The notes: generated from the sequence alone by a model not told the origin. A DNA stretch of 50,045 bases from Albimonas sp041685625 (GCA_041685625.1 JAWLFJ010000014.1:1-50045); one strand, 5' to 3'; counted from the stretch's first letter, positions 15,412 to 24,069 are shown. Translations and numbers: made by a program.

Positions 15412-16404
15412 TCAGGCGTAGACGTCGGTCCAGAGCTCGGACTCGTCCGGCTCCGGGCTCTCCTGGGCGAAGTCCGCGGCGGCGTTCACGCGCTCGCGCA
15501 CCTTCTTGTCGATCTCCTTCAGCTCCGCCTCCTCGGCGTGGCCGCCGGATTCCAGCAGCTCGCGGACGTGCTCGATCGGGTCGCGCGTCTCGCGCATCTT
15601 CTGCACCTCCTCGCGCGTGCGGTACTTCGCCGGATCCGACATCGAATGCCCGCGATAACGGTACGTGTTCATCTCGAGGATGTACGGCCCCTCGCCGGCG
15701 CGGCAGTGCTCCGTCGCCTTCTCCGCCGCGGCCTTGGCGGCGAGCACGTCCATGCCGTCCACCGCCTCCCCGGGGATCTGGAAGGCCTCGCCCCGGGTGT
15801 AGAGCGCGGGGGTCGAGCTGCCGCGCTTCATCGAGGTGCCCATGGCGTACTGGTTGTTCTCGATCACGAAGACCACCGGCAGCTTCCAGAGGCTGGCCAT
15901 GTTGAAGGTCTCGTAGACCTGTCCCTGGTTCGCCGCGCCGTCGCCGAAATAGGTGAAGGCGACGCTGTCGTTCTCCCGGTAGCGGTTGGCGAAGGCGAGG
16001 CCCGCGCCGAGCGGCACGTTCGCGCCGACGATGCCGTGACCCCCGTAGAAGTCCTTCTCCTTGGAGAACATGTGCATCGAGCCGCCCTTGCCGCGGGAAT
16101 AGCCCCCCTCGCGGCCGGTCAGCTCGGCCATCACGCCCTTCGGGTCCATGCCGCAGGCGAGCATGTGGCCGTGGTCGCGATAGGTGGTGATGCGCTGGTC
16201 GCCGTCCCGCGCCGCCGCCTCGACGCCGACGACGACCGCCTCCTGGCCGATGTAGAGATGGCAGAATCCGCCGATCAGCCCCATGCCGTAAAGCTGCCCG
16301 GCCTTCTCCTCGAAGCGCCGGATCAGAAGCATGTCGCGATAGAATTGCAGAAGCTCGTCCTTGGAAGCGTTCGGCTTCTTCGTGCTGCGCCGCGTGGCGG
16401 CCAT
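15412..16404 (-). CDS. pdhA: Pyruvate dehydrogenase E1 alpha subunit
   Basis: The 330-residue subunit binds thiamine diphosphate with pdhB and decarboxylates pyruvate. The cofactor motif starts at Gly154 in FGDGAANQGQVYETFNMA and ends with IENNQYAMGTS. Other family marks are GGFCHLYIGQEAVVVG and YRYRGHSMSDPAKYR, the latter the loop carrying the regulatory serines in animal enzymes. The frame is open 18 codons further upstream, but the ATG at 16404 is preceded by GGGGAGG, so it is taken as the start. First gene of the pdh operon; 117 bases separate it from ftsB upstream. Confidence 0.96.
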   Translation of the reverse strand: MAATRRSTKKPNASKDELLQFYRDMLLIRRFEEKAGQLYGMGLIGGFCHLYIGQEAVVVGVEAAARDGDQRITTYRDHGHMLACGMDPKGVMAELTGREGGYSRGKGGSMHMFSKEKDFYGGHGIVGANVPLGAGLAFANRYRENDSVAFTYFGDGAANQGQVYETFNMASLWKLPVVFVIENNQYAMGTSMKRGSSTPALYTRGEAFQIPGEAVDGMDVLAAKAAAEKATEHCRAGEGPYILEMNTYRYRGHSMSDPAKYRTREEVQKMRETRDPIEHVRELLESGGHAEEAELKEIDKKVRERVNAAADFAQESPEPDESELWTDVYA

Positions 16405-16521
16405 GACGCACCTCCCCTGTCGGTTCCGGGCGGCCGCGCGCGCCGCGCCCACGTCCAAGTCCTACGCCGTCGCGCCCCTCGGCGCGAGCCCCTGCGGCGG
16501 CCCCGCGGGGCCTCGAGCGGC

Positions 16522-16827
16522 TCAGCGGATCACGACCTCGTCGTCGCGGATGAAGCCCAGCACCGCGCGCGCCCGCTCGTCCAGCAGGTCGAGGTCCAGT
16601 CGCCGATCCGAGAGGCCGAGGGTCAGCGTCTCCATCCGCGCCCGCTCCGCCTTCAGGGCGTCGAGCCGGCGCGAAAGCTCGGCCTCCTCGCGCGTCAGCC
16701 GGACCTGTTCGACCAGACCGCGGTCGCCCTGCAGCGCCGCGTAGGCGAAGTAGCAGGTCGCCCCGACGACGAAGAGCGAGAACGCTCCGCCGAACAGCGT
16801 GCGGCCCGGGCCCTGGGTCTCGATCAT
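16522..16827 (-). CDS. FtsB/DivIC-type septum formation protein
   Basis: The 101-residue protein has a single membrane segment at about 12-31 (LFGGAFSLFVVGATCYFAYAAL). A heptad-rich coiled coil follows, at about 38-72 (LVEQVRLTREEAELSRRLDALKAERARME), and then a C-terminal tail with LDLDLLDERARAVLGFI. This arrangement, and its place directly upstream of pdhA in many alphaproteobacteria, fit the FtsB/DivIC family that links FtsQ and FtsL at the division site. A signature of the family, the conserved D-L-L-D-E-R-A-R-x-x-L-G pattern, is present. Confidence 0.88.
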   Translation of the reverse strand: MIETQGPGRTLFGGAFSLFVVGATCYFAYAALQGDRGLVEQVRLTREEAELSRRLDALKAERARMETLTLGLSDRRLDLDLLDERARAVLGFIRDDEVVIR

Positions 16828-16845
16828 GCTCGATGCGCCTCATGC

Positions 16846-16899
16846 TTTTCGGGGACGATGGCCGAAAAACGCCCGGACTTGAAGCGTTTTCTCCGCTTC
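16846..16899. other. Two small inverted repeats between the peptidoglycan-binding gene and ftsB-like gene
   Basis: TTTTCGG (16846-16852) pairs with CCGAAAA (16862-16868) around a 9-base loop, and GAAGCG (16881-16886) pairs with CGCTTC (16894-16899) around TTTTCTC. They fill the 80-base gap downstream of the gene ending at 16908. They may act as weak terminators or mRNA ends, but neither has a clean U-tract in the right place. Confidence 0.3.
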
Positions 16900-16907
16900 C
16901 GCGCACG

Positions 16908-18449
16908 TCAGCCGTCGAGGAGCGTCGCGACCAGGTCCTCGCGCAGATAGACCAGATCGCAGGCGAAGCTTCGCCCGGTCACGATGATGCCGGTCGCGTC
17001 GCGCGCGCAGCCGGTCCGGTCGTCAGGGGGCTCCCGGTCCGCCGCCGTCGTCGTCGGAGGCGGCGCGGCCGAGCGAGGCGGCGGCGGCACGCCCACCTCC
17101 GGCGCCTCGGCCGCGAGCGCCGCGAGGCCCGCCGCGTGCAGTCGCCCGGTCGCCGCGTGCCCCCGCGCCCGCTGCCACGTCTCGAGCGCCGAACGCGTGC
17201 GCGGCCCGATCGCTCCGTCGATGGGCCCCGGGGGGAAGCCGAGCGCCCTCAGCCGCGCCTGCACCTGTCGTCGCGCCCCGGCGTCGAGCTCCAGCGCCGC
17301 CTCCCGCTCCGCCGGCCCCGGCGCCGCCGCCACCTTGGCGAGCGGCGGCTTGGCCGCGGCCGCGGCGAGATCCGCCGCCGCCGTCTTCGTCCGAGGCGCC
17401 GCCTTGCGCGGCCCCGGCGTCGCGGTCGCGGCCGGCCCTGCGCCCGTCGCCGAGGGGGCGGTCGACGTCGCCGCGACGCTCTCGACCGGCTTCCCCGGCG
17501 GGACCGGCGCCTCGGCCTCGGACGGCCCGCCGAGGCCGACCCGCCATCCATCGACGACCGCCTCGGCCGACCGCGCCTCCTGCGACGGATCTTCCGCGTC
17601 CCCGCGCGCCGGGACGCGATCGCCGCCCGTCGTCTCCGCCGCGCCGCCCGGCGGCGCGACCGCTTCCGGCGACTCGCCCGTCACGACCGCGGCGCCGCCC
17701 TCCGAAACCGGCTCCCGAGCATCCCGGTCGGTCACGACCTCCCGGCCTTGCTGGGTCCCGTCCGGTCCCGCTCCGCCGGTCTCCGCCATATCTATCGGGG
17801 GTCCGATCCCGTCCGGCCTCGCGCCTGCCGCGACCGCCCGCTCGCCCTCCGATGCGGCGTCCCGAGGGTCGGCATCAACCGCCGCGTCGCCGCCACCCGC
17901 CGGCGCCGCTTCCGCCGGTTCCCACGCGTCGTTCCGCGGCAGGGCCGCAGACGCCCCCGCGCTCCGCTCCGCAGCGGACGTCGCCGGAGCGCCATTCCCC
18001 TGCGGCAGAGCCGCCATCTCCGCGTGATCCGATCCCGGCTGCTCGGGGAGCAGCAGCGCCGAGATCGCCGCCGCGGCCAGCAGCGTCGCCGCGACCGCCG
18101 TCGCGCCTCGCAGCAGACGCCCGATCGCAGACGAGCGTCGCCGCGCCGGCGCGCGCCTCGGCGCCGAAGCGGCCCGTGGGACCTCCGGGCGCGCCGCCGC
18201 GACACCGCGGTCGTCCCGTGCGGACGACGCCGGGGGCCGCGGCGGCTGCGTCAGGCCCGGCCGAGCGTCCGTCTCCGTCTCCGGACGCGCCGACGCCGCC
18301 GGAGACGACGGCGCCCGGCGCCCCGGCGCGGGACCGCCGGCCGCCAGAACCTCTTCGCGGCGCGCCGCGGCGGCGGCCAGCCGGCGCCGGAGTTCGGTCT
18401 TGGGCAGGCCGGGGCCGGCCGACGCCGCCGGATCCTCCTCCTCGGTCAT
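16908..18449 (-). CDS. Membrane-anchored protein with C-terminal peptidoglycan-binding domain
   Basis: The 513-residue protein has a cytoplasmic N-terminus rich in Ala, Arg and Pro and one membrane segment at about 112-134. A long low-complexity Ala/Pro/Gly/Glu linker runs to about 360. Next is a PG_binding_1 domain: RRQVQARLRALGFPPGPIDG, then IGPRTRSALETWQRARG, the standard Q-x-x-L-x-x-x-G-x-x-x-G-x-x-D-G-x-x-G-x-x-T pattern. The C-terminal 50 residues hold two cysteines (GCARDATG and FACDLVYL) that could form a disulfide in the periplasm. It may tie the envelope to the wall. Partner and exact role are unknown. Confidence 0.75.
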   Translation of the reverse strand: MTEEEDPAASAGPGLPKTELRRRLAAAAARREEVLAAGGPAPGRRAPSSPAASARPETETDARPGLTQPPRPPASSARDDRGVAAARPEVPRAASAPRRAPARRRSSAIGRLLRGATAVAATLLAAAAISALLLPEQPGSDHAEMAALPQGNGAPATSAAERSAGASAALPRNDAWEPAEAAPAGGGDAAVDADPRDAASEGERAVAAGARPDGIGPPIDMAETGGAGPDGTQQGREVVTDRDAREPVSEGGAAVVTGESPEAVAPPGGAAETTGGDRVPARGDAEDPSQEARSAEAVVDGWRVGLGGPSEAEAPVPPGKPVESVAATSTAPSATGAGPAATATPGPRKAAPRTKTAAADLAAAAAKPPLAKVAAAPGPAEREAALELDAGARRQVQARLRALGFPPGPIDGAIGPRTRSALETWQRARGHAATGRLHAAGLAALAAEAPEVGVPPPPRSAAPPPTTTAADREPPDDRTGCARDATGIIVTGRSFACDLVYLREDLVATLLDG

Positions 18450-18497
18450 GGGAGGCAGCGTGACATGCAGCGCCCGACCCGCGGATGAACCGGAAGC

Positions 18498-19772
18498 TCA
18501 GCGGCGCAGCACGCTCCGCCCGGCATAGACCGCGGCGTCGCCCAGCTCCTCCTCGATCCGCATCAGCTGGTTGTACTTCGCGGTCCGGTCCGAGCGCGCC
18601 AGCGAGCCGGTCTTGATCTGCCCGCAGTTCAGCGCGACCGCGAGATCGGCGATGGTGGTGTCCTCGGTCTCGCCCGAGCGGTGGCTCATGATCGAGGCGA
18701 AGCCGGCCCGGTGCGCCGTCTCCACCGCCTCCAGGGTCTCCGTCAGCGTCCCGACCTGGTTCACCTTGACGAGGATGGCGTTGCCGCAGCCGTCCTCGAT
18801 CCCGCGCCGCAGCCGCGCGGTGTCGGTGACGAAGAGATCGTCGCCCACCAGCCGGCACCGGTCCCCGATGCGCTCGGTCAGCATCCGCCAGCCCTGCCAG
18901 TCGTCCTCGGCCATGCCGTCCTCGATCGAGACGATCGGATAGCTTTCCACCAGTCCGGCGAGCCAGTCCGCCATCGCTTCGGAGGAGAGCGCGCCGCCCT
19001 CGCCCGACAGCACGTAGCCGTCGTCCCCGAACAGCTCCGTGGAGGCGACGTCGAGCGCCAGATGCACGTTCTCGCCGGGCTTGTAGCCCGCGCTCTCGAT
19101 CGACCCCATCACGAAGTCGAGCGCCTCGCGCGTCGAGCCGAGCGCCGGCGCGAAGCCCCCCTCGTCCCCGACGTTGGTGCCGTAGCCGGCGGCCTTCAGC
19201 TCCTCCTTCAGCGTATGGAAGATCTCCGCCCCCATCCGCACCGCGTCGCGCAGCGTCGCCGCGCCCGTCGGCATGATCATGAACTCCTGCACGTCGATCG
19301 GGTTGTCGGCATGCGCGCCGCCGTTGACGATGTTCATCATCGGCACCGGCAGCAGCCGCGCGCCCGCCCCGCCGACATAGCGCCAGAGCGGCAGGCCCAC
19401 GCTCTCCGCCGCCGCCCGCGCGCAGGCGAGGCTCACCCCGAGGATCGCGTTGGCCCCGAGGCGCCCCTTGTTCGCCGTGCCGTCGAGCTCGATCATCGCG
19501 CGGTCGATGGCGATCTGCTCGGTGGCGTCGACCCCGGCGAGCGCCTCGAACAGCTCCCCGTTCACCGCGTCCACGGCCTTGGCGACGCCCTTGCCGCGGT
19601 AGCGCGTGCCGCCGTCGCGCAGCTCCACCGCCTCATGCGCGCCGGTGGAGGCGCCCGAGGGCACGGCCGCCCGCCCGAAGGCCCCGTCCTCGAGGCTGAC
19701 CTCCACCTCGACCGTCGGGTTGCCCCGGCTGTCTAGGATCTCGCGCGCGGCGATGTCGACGATGGCGCTCAT
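18498..19772 (-). CDS. eno: Enolase
   Basis: The 424-residue glycolytic enzyme interconverts 2-phosphoglycerate and phosphoenolpyruvate. It has the N-terminal IVDIAAREILDSRGNPTVEVEV and VPSGASTGAHEAVELRD loop and the metal-binding region around SIEDGMAEDDW. It also has VGDDLFVTDTARL, the lysine in ILVKVNQVGTLTET, and the C-terminal signature SHRSGETEDTTIADLAVA. All catalytic segments are present and the length is normal. It lies 72 bases after the Fur-type gene on the same strand and is separated from it by a hairpin. Confidence 0.98.
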   Translation of the reverse strand: MSAIVDIAAREILDSRGNPTVEVEVSLEDGAFGRAAVPSGASTGAHEAVELRDGGTRYRGKGVAKAVDAVNGELFEALAGVDATEQIAIDRAMIELDGTANKGRLGANAILGVSLACARAAAESVGLPLWRYVGGAGARLLPVPMMNIVNGGAHADNPIDVQEFMIMPTGAATLRDAVRMGAEIFHTLKEELKAAGYGTNVGDEGGFAPALGSTREALDFVMGSIESAGYKPGENVHLALDVASTELFGDDGYVLSGEGGALSSEAMADWLAGLVESYPIVSIEDGMAEDDWQGWRMLTERIGDRCRLVGDDLFVTDTARLRRGIEDGCGNAILVKVNQVGTLTETLEAVETAHRAGFASIMSHRSGETEDTTIADLAVALNCGQIKTGSLARSDRTAKYNQLMRIEEELGDAAVYAGRSVLRR

Positions 19773-19818
19773 GGGCTCTCGATCTCCCTCAGGGCGCGCG
19801 GCCGCCCGCGCGCGGAAA

Positions 19819-19839
19819 GGGGGGCCGCGGAGACCCCCC
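19819..19839 (-). terminator. GC hairpin after the Fur-type gene
   Basis: GGGGGG (19819-19824) and CCCCCC (19834-19839) flank a 9-base loop in the 72-base gap between the fur-type gene and eno. A second GC inverted repeat (GCGCGCGG/CCGCGCGC type) lies directly below it at about 19796-19814. There is no T-tract. It may separate the fur transcript from eno, or shape the eno leader. Confidence 0.35.
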
Positions 19840-19844
19840 GGAAC

Positions 19845-20264
19845 TCAGTCCTTCCGGCGGCCGAGCGGCACGCCGTACAGCTCGAGGCGATGGCCCTTCA
19901 GCTCGTAGCCCAGCCGCTCGGCGACCTTGCGCTGCAGGGCCTCGATCTCCTCGTCGACGAACTCCACCACCTCGCCCGACTGCACGTCGATCAGGTGGTC
20001 GTGATGTTCGCGCTCGGCGTCCTCGTAGCGCGCGCGCCCGTCGCCGAAATCCATCTTCTCGAGGATCCCGACCTCCTCGAACAGCTTGACCGTCCGGTAG
20101 ACCGTCGCCAGCGAGATCGCCGCGTCCTCGGCCGAGGCCCGCTTGTAGAGCTCCTCGACGTCCGGATGGTCCGTCGCCTCCGACAGCACCCGCGCCACCG
20201 TGCGCCGCTGTCCGGTCATGCGCAGGCCCGCCGACTCGCAGCGTTCGATGATGCTGTCGGGCAT
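19845..20264 (-). CDS. fur: Fur/Mur family metal-responsive repressor lacking the CxxC zinc site
   Basis: The 139-residue regulator has the winged helix at about 1-80 (ERCESAGLRMTGQRRTVARVL, SLATVYRTVKLFEEVGILEK) and the metal site HHDH at 87-90 with later Glu and His ligands. Where many Fur proteins have CxxC after HHDHLI, this one has Asp93-Val-Gln-Ser96, as is usual in the alphaproteobacterial Fur/Mur branch. It ends LELYGVPLGRRKD. The metal sensed may be iron or manganese; sequence alone does not decide. The ATG at 20264 is chosen for its GAGAGG site; upstream open frame is low complexity. Confidence 0.9.
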   Translation of the reverse strand: MPDSIIERCESAGLRMTGQRRTVARVLSEATDHPDVEELYKRASAEDAAISLATVYRTVKLFEEVGILEKMDFGDGRARYEDAEREHHDHLIDVQSGEVVEFVDEEIEALQRKVAERLGYELKGHRLELYGVPLGRRKD

Positions 20265-20345
20265 GGTCGGCCTCTCCCCGCTCGCCGGGCTCGGGCGCTG
20301 GATAGCCGAAGCCCCCGGCGCCGTCAAAGCCCCCGCCGGCGGCGC

Positions 20346-21209
20346 TCAGCCGCCCGCCTTCTCCTCGGCCTTCACCGCCTCCCAATGCGCGTCCATCTCC
20401 GCCAGCGTCGCCTCGCCCGGCGCCGCCCCCGCCGCCCTCAGCCGCCGCTCGACCTGGCGGAAGCGCCGCTCGAACTTGGCGTTGGTGCGGCGGATCGCGG
20501 CCTCGGGATCGGCGCCGAGATGCCGGCCCAGATTGGCCATCACGAAGAGGAGGTCGCCGAACTCCTCCTCCACCGCGTCGGCGCTCAGCCGCTCGCGCGC
20601 CTCCACCAGCTCGGCCGTCTCCTCGGCCAGCTTGTCGAGCACCGCGCCCGCCTCGGGCCAGTCGAAGCCGACCTTGGCCGCCTCGCGCGTCAGCTTGGCG
20701 GCGCGCGCCAGCCCCGGCATCCCCGCCGGCACGCCGTCGAGGGCGCTCTCGCGCCGCTCGCCCGTCTCGGCGCGCTCGGCGGCCTTGAGCGCCTCCCAGC
20801 TCACGCTCTCCGCGGGGACCGGCGCCGCGCCGAGGCGCTCGCCGAAGACGTGCGGATGGCGGCGCAGCATCTTGTCGGCCGAGGCGCGCGCCACGTCGTC
20901 GAAGGCGAACAGCCCGCGCTCCTCGGCGATCTCGGCGTGATAGACCACCTGCAGCAGCAGATCCCCGAGCTCGTCGCGGAGCGCCGCCCAGTCCTCGCGC
21001 TCGATCGCCTCGGCGACCTCGCAGGCCTCCTCGATGGTGTAGGGGGCGATGGAGCGGAAGTCCTGCTCGCGGTCCCACGGGCAGCCGTCGGGGGCGCGGA
21101 GGCGGCGCATGATCTCCCGCAGCCGGGGCAGGGCGGCGCTCCGGTCGTGCACCAGCCGGTCGGAGCTCTCGCGGCTCTCGGGGCGGTCGGCGGGGTCTCC
21201 GGCGTCCAT
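20346..21209 (-). CDS. mazG: Nucleoside triphosphate pyrophosphohydrolase
   Basis: The 287-residue protein has two MazG domains. The first holds LREIMRRLRAPDGCPWDREQDF and the metal-binding E-E-x-x-E...E-x-x-D pattern in TIEEACEVAEAIEREDWAALRDELGDLL. The second holds ETAELVEARERLSADAVEEEFGDLLFVMANLGRHLG. It hydrolyses nucleoside triphosphates to monophosphates, for house-cleaning. The start at 21209 is preceded by GGAGAGC; the frame continues upstream through low-complexity sequence that I do not accept as coding. Divergent from the methyltransferase gene with 155 bases between. Confidence 0.96.
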   Translation of the reverse strand: MDAGDPADRPESRESSDRLVHDRSAALPRLREIMRRLRAPDGCPWDREQDFRSIAPYTIEEACEVAEAIEREDWAALRDELGDLLLQVVYHAEIAEERGLFAFDDVARASADKMLRRHPHVFGERLGAAPVPAESVSWEALKAAERAETGERRESALDGVPAGMPGLARAAKLTREAAKVGFDWPEAGAVLDKLAEETAELVEARERLSADAVEEEFGDLLFVMANLGRHLGADPEAAIRRTNAKFERRFRQVERRLRAAGAAPGEATLAEMDAHWEAVKAEEKAGG

Positions 21210-21364
21210 GGGCGCTCTCCGGGGCAGGGTGCGGGTCGGGGCAGGGCCTAGCCCGGCGTCGCCGGCGCCGGCAAGCCTCCCCCTTCGGCCGGGCGCCGCC
21301 GCGCATCGTCCCCTCGCCGCCGGCGGCGCTTTCCGCGCCCGCCGTTTCGCGCTATCGCCGGCGC

Positions 21365-22597
21365 ATGACCGACGCCGCACCCGACTCCCCGCCCGACCCG
21401 CAGGATCCCGCCGCCCGGCCGGTCGTGCGCCTGCGCCCCCGCTCCGGCAGGCGCTTCCTCGCCGGCGCGCCCTGGGTCTACGACGACGAGCTGGTGATGG
21501 ACCGGCGCACGCGGAAGCTGCCGCCCGGAACGCCCGCCGTGCTCGAGGACGCCGACCGTCGCCCCCGCGGCGTCGTGGCCGTGAACGTCGAGAGCGGCAT
21601 CGCCGCGCGCCTCCTCGACCGCGACCCGGAGGCCGAGATCGGCCCCGCCTGGCTCGAGGCCCGCCTCGCCGCCGCCCTCGCCCTACGCGAGCGGCTCTAC
21701 GACACCCCCCACCACCGCCTCGTGCACGCCGAGGCGGACGGCCTTCCCGGCCTCGTCGTCGACCGCTTCGGCGACGCGCTGGTGATGCAGCCGAACGCCG
21801 CCTGGGCCGACCGGCTCTCGGAGGAGATCGCGGACGCCGCGCTCGCCGTCACCGGCGCCCGGACCGTCGTGCTCAACGCCGGCTCGCGCGCCCGCGTGCA
21901 GGAGGGGCTGGAGCCGGCCGAGCCGCGCGTGATCCGCGGCGCCCTCGACGGCCCGGTCGAGGTCCCGATGAACGGCGCGCTCTATCTCGCCGACCTGCTC
22001 GGCGGGCAGAAGACCGGCCTCTACTACGACCAGCGCCCGAACCACGCCTTCGTCGCCCGCCTCGCCCGCGGCGAGACGATGCTCGACGTCTTCGCCCATG
22101 TCGGCGGCTTCGCCCTCGCCGCGCTCGCCGCCGGGGCGAGGGAGGCGCTCGCCGTCGACGGCTCCGAACCCGCGCTCGCGCTCGCCGAGGCCTCCGCGGC
22201 GCGCATGGGGGTCGACGACCGCCTGACCCTGCGCCGCGAGGACGCCTTCGAGGCGATGCACGCCCTCGCCGAGGCCGGCCGGCGCTTCGGCGTCGTGGTC
22301 TGCGACCCGCCGGCCTTCGCCCCCTCGCGCCAGGCGGCGCAGGCGGGGCTGCGCGCCTATCGCCGCACCGCCCGCCTCGCGGCGCGGCTGGTGGCGCCGG
22401 GCGGTTTCCTCGCCCTGCACTCCTGCTCGCACGCCGCTTCGCCCGAGGCGTTCTTCGAGGCGTCCGTCGACGGCATCCGCGAATCGCGGCGCGAGGCGCA
22501 GCTGATCCGCGCCGGCGGCGCCGGCCCCGACCATCCCGTGCACACGGCGCTGCCCGAGACACGCTATCTCAAGGCCCTCGTGCTACGACTCGCATGA
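21365..22597 (+). CDS. Class I SAM-dependent rRNA methyltransferase, RlmI-like
   Basis: The 410-residue protein has an N-terminal PUA-like domain (VVRLRPRSGRRFLAGAPWVYDDEL) and a C-terminal Rossmann methyltransferase. The SAM motif is MLDVFAHVGGFALAALAAGA and the catalytic-loop motif is VCDPPAFAPSR near residues 311-321. The motif GLYYDQRPNHAFV (K-T-G-x-Y-x-D-Q-R) is characteristic of the RlmI family that modifies cytosine in 23S rRNA. I give no gene symbol because the exact target is not shown. Its stop overlaps the start of the PIN gene as ATGA, so they are translated together. Confidence 0.93.
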   Translation: MTDAAPDSPPDPQDPAARPVVRLRPRSGRRFLAGAPWVYDDELVMDRRTRKLPPGTPAVLEDADRRPRGVVAVNVESGIAARLLDRDPEAEIGPAWLEARLAAALALRERLYDTPHHRLVHAEADGLPGLVVDRFGDALVMQPNAAWADRLSEEIADAALAVTGARTVVLNAGSRARVQEGLEPAEPRVIRGALDGPVEVPMNGALYLADLLGGQKTGLYYDQRPNHAFVARLARGETMLDVFAHVGGFALAALAAGAREALAVDGSEPALALAEASAARMGVDDRLTLRREDAFEAMHALAEAGRRFGVVVCDPPAFAPSRQAAQAGLRAYRRTARLAARLVAPGGFLALHSCSHAASPEAFFEASVDGIRESRREAQLIRAGGAGPDHPVHTALPETRYLKALVLRLA

Positions 22598-23361
22598 GCC
22601 CGCCGCGCGCCTTTCTCGACGCCTGCGTGCTCTACCCGCCGCTGGTGCGCGGCTGCCTGCTCTCGGCCGCGGCGGAGGGGCTGCTGGTCCCCCTGTGGTC
22701 GCCCCGCGTGCTGGAGGAATGGGCGCGGGCGTCGCTCCGCGACCACGGCCCCGAAGGCGAACGCGCGGCGCGCGTCGAGGCCGCGCTGATGGCCGACCGC
22801 TGGCCGCAGGCGGTGGCGGCGGACGGAGACGGAGACGTCGGGCGGCCCACGACGTGCGCACCAGAGGCCGACCCGGTCGGCACGCGGTCGGCGCCGGAGA
22901 CCGATGAAAGGCCGACGAAAGGCCGACACGGGGCCGACGAAAGGCCGACGCGGGGCCGACGAAAGGCCGACGGAGGGCCGACCTTCGCGGCGCCGTCGCC
23001 CGACGCATGCGGTACGGACTCGAAGGCGGGCCCGCGCCCCGAGACCACCCTCCCCGACCCCGCCGACGTCCACGTGCTCGAGGCGGCCCTCGCCGCCGAC
23101 GCCGATCTGCTCGTCACCTCGAACCTGAAGGACTTCCCCGCGCCGAAGCTGCGCGCCCTCGGCCTCGCCCCGATCTCCCCGGACGCGCTGCTCTGGGAAC
23201 TGGCCGGCCGCAGCCCGGAGGCCGCATCGGCGGCCCTCGCACGGGCGCTGCGCCCCTTCCCGCATCTCGCCGGGGATCCGAAGGAGGCCGCCCGCGCCCT
23301 CAAGCGCGCCCGTCTCCCCCGTCTCGCGAAACTGGTCCGGACCGGCGCCCTCGGGCTATGA
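22594..23361 (+). CDS. PIN-domain protein with a repeat-bearing insertion
   Basis: The 255-residue protein is a PIN-like RNase. Asp9 in FLDACVLYP and Glu41/Glu42 in VLEEW lie in the N-terminal half. The C-terminal half contains PADVHVLEAALAADADLLVTSN, with Asp158, Asp169/171 and Asn177. Together these give the usual acidic site. The domain is split by about 70 residues (78-150) of low-complexity sequence containing an 11-bp tandem repeat. PIN proteins of this type are generally near 180 residues. No antitoxin gene is beside it; the coupling to an RlmI-like gene is instead seen. The last bases overlap the convergent M48 gene by six. Confidence 0.8.
   Translation: MSPPRAFLDACVLYPPLVRGCLLSAAAEGLLVPLWSPRVLEEWARASLRDHGPEGERAARVEAALMADRWPQAVAADGDGDVGRPTTCAPEADPVGTRSAPETDERPTKGRHGADERPTRGRRKADGGPTFAAPSPDACGTDSKAGPRPETTLPDPADVHVLEAALAADADLLVTSNLKDFPAPKLRALGLAPISPDALLWELAGRSPEAASAALARALRPFPHLAGDPKEAARALKRARLPRLAKLVRTGALGL
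22906..22982 (+). repeat. 11-bp tandem repeat inside the PIN gene
   Basis: Seven 11-base units, all ending GGCCGAC, fill 77 bases. Units alternate GAAAGGCCGAC with ACGGGGCCGAC, GCGGGGCCGAC or GGAGGGCCGAC, so they also form a 22-base double unit present three times (22917-22982). Neither 11 nor 22 is a multiple of three, so each copy is read in a different frame. Gain or loss of one unit would shift the downstream PIN half out of frame. Confidence 0.9.
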
Positions 23362-24069
23362 GCCCGCCGGGCTCTCGGTCCCCTCGGCGTCCCAGCGCCG
23401 GTGGCGCTCGCGGATCGCCTCGATCCGGTCCTTCAGCGGCGGATGGCTCTGCAGCCAGGCGAACCCCCCCGGAGGCGGATGCATCGTGCCCAGCTTCTCG
23501 AACATCGAGATCTGCGCCTCCGGATCCACCCCGGCCTTGCGCATCAGCGCCGCGGCGTAGGCGTCCGCCTCGAACTCGTCGCGCCGGCTGAGCCGCGCCG
23601 CGACGAGACCCGCCAGCAGATCGGCGATCCAGACCCCGACGAAGGGGATCACCCGCCCCAGCACCATCGCCAGCCCGTAGCGGATCGCGTTCTGCCCGGT
23701 CCAGTCGATCATCCGCCGCCGGGTATGGCCGAGCGCCACGTGACCCAGCTCGTGAGCCACGATCGAGCCGATCTCCGTGGGGCTCACCCGGCCCAGTCGA
23801 TACTGGTCGATCACGCCGCGGGTGACGTAGATGCCGCCGTCCGGACTCGCCAGACCGTTGAACACCGGCTGGTCGTAGACCTTGGCCTTGAGATGCTCGA
23901 GCCCCACCGCGCGGCCGAGGCGTCGGATCACCGCCTCGATCTCGGGCGCGTCGAGCGGCTCCGACTTCGCCTCCAGTTCCCGCCGGGTGCGCCAGGCGGA
24001 GAACTGCCACATGACGATCGCGTAAAGGATGATCAGCAGGAGAGGGACTAGCTTGAGCATAAGCCTCAC
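23356..24069 (-). CDS. M48 family membrane metallopeptidase
   Basis: The 237-residue protein has a membrane segment at 5-24 (LKLVPLLLIILYAIVMWQFS) and the zinc site HELGH at 106-110. The third ligand is provided by the RRDEFEADAYAA motif near 163-174, and the C-terminal HPPLKDRI signature of the M48/HtpX/Oma1 group is present. Another hydrophobic stretch at about 133-153 precedes the third ligand. It is likely a membrane protease for envelope quality control; the substrate is unknown. An alternative start is Met4. It overlaps the PIN gene by six bases at their 3' ends. Confidence 0.92.
   Translation of the reverse strand: MRLMLKLVPLLLIILYAIVMWQFSAWRTRRELEAKSEPLDAPEIEAVIRRLGRAVGLEHLKAKVYDQPVFNGLASPDGGIYVTRGVIDQYRLGRVSPTEIGSIVAHELGHVALGHTRRRMIDWTGQNAIRYGLAMVLGRVIPFVGVWIADLLAGLVAARLSRRDEFEADAYAAALMRKAGVDPEAQISMFEKLGTMHPPPGGFAWLQSHPPLKDRIEAIRERHRRWDAEGTESPAGS

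Noticed and set aside
13318..16950. Plus-strand frame of about 1200 codons opposite pdhA-pdhB-pdhC
   Set aside because: It is antisense to three well-identified enzymes and has no motif; high GC removes stop codons in the shadow frames.
19819..19839. Intrinsic terminator between fur and eno
   Set aside because: Kept only as a low-confidence hairpin; without a T-run it does not meet the intrinsic terminator pattern.
22906..22982. Short direct repeats as a CRISPR array
   Set aside because: Units are 11 bases, directly adjacent with no unique spacers, and lie inside a coding frame.
22594..23361. PIN toxin of a toxin-antitoxin pair
   Set aside because: No antitoxin-sized gene precedes it; it is coupled to an RlmI-like methyltransferase gene instead, and its insert makes the length atypical.
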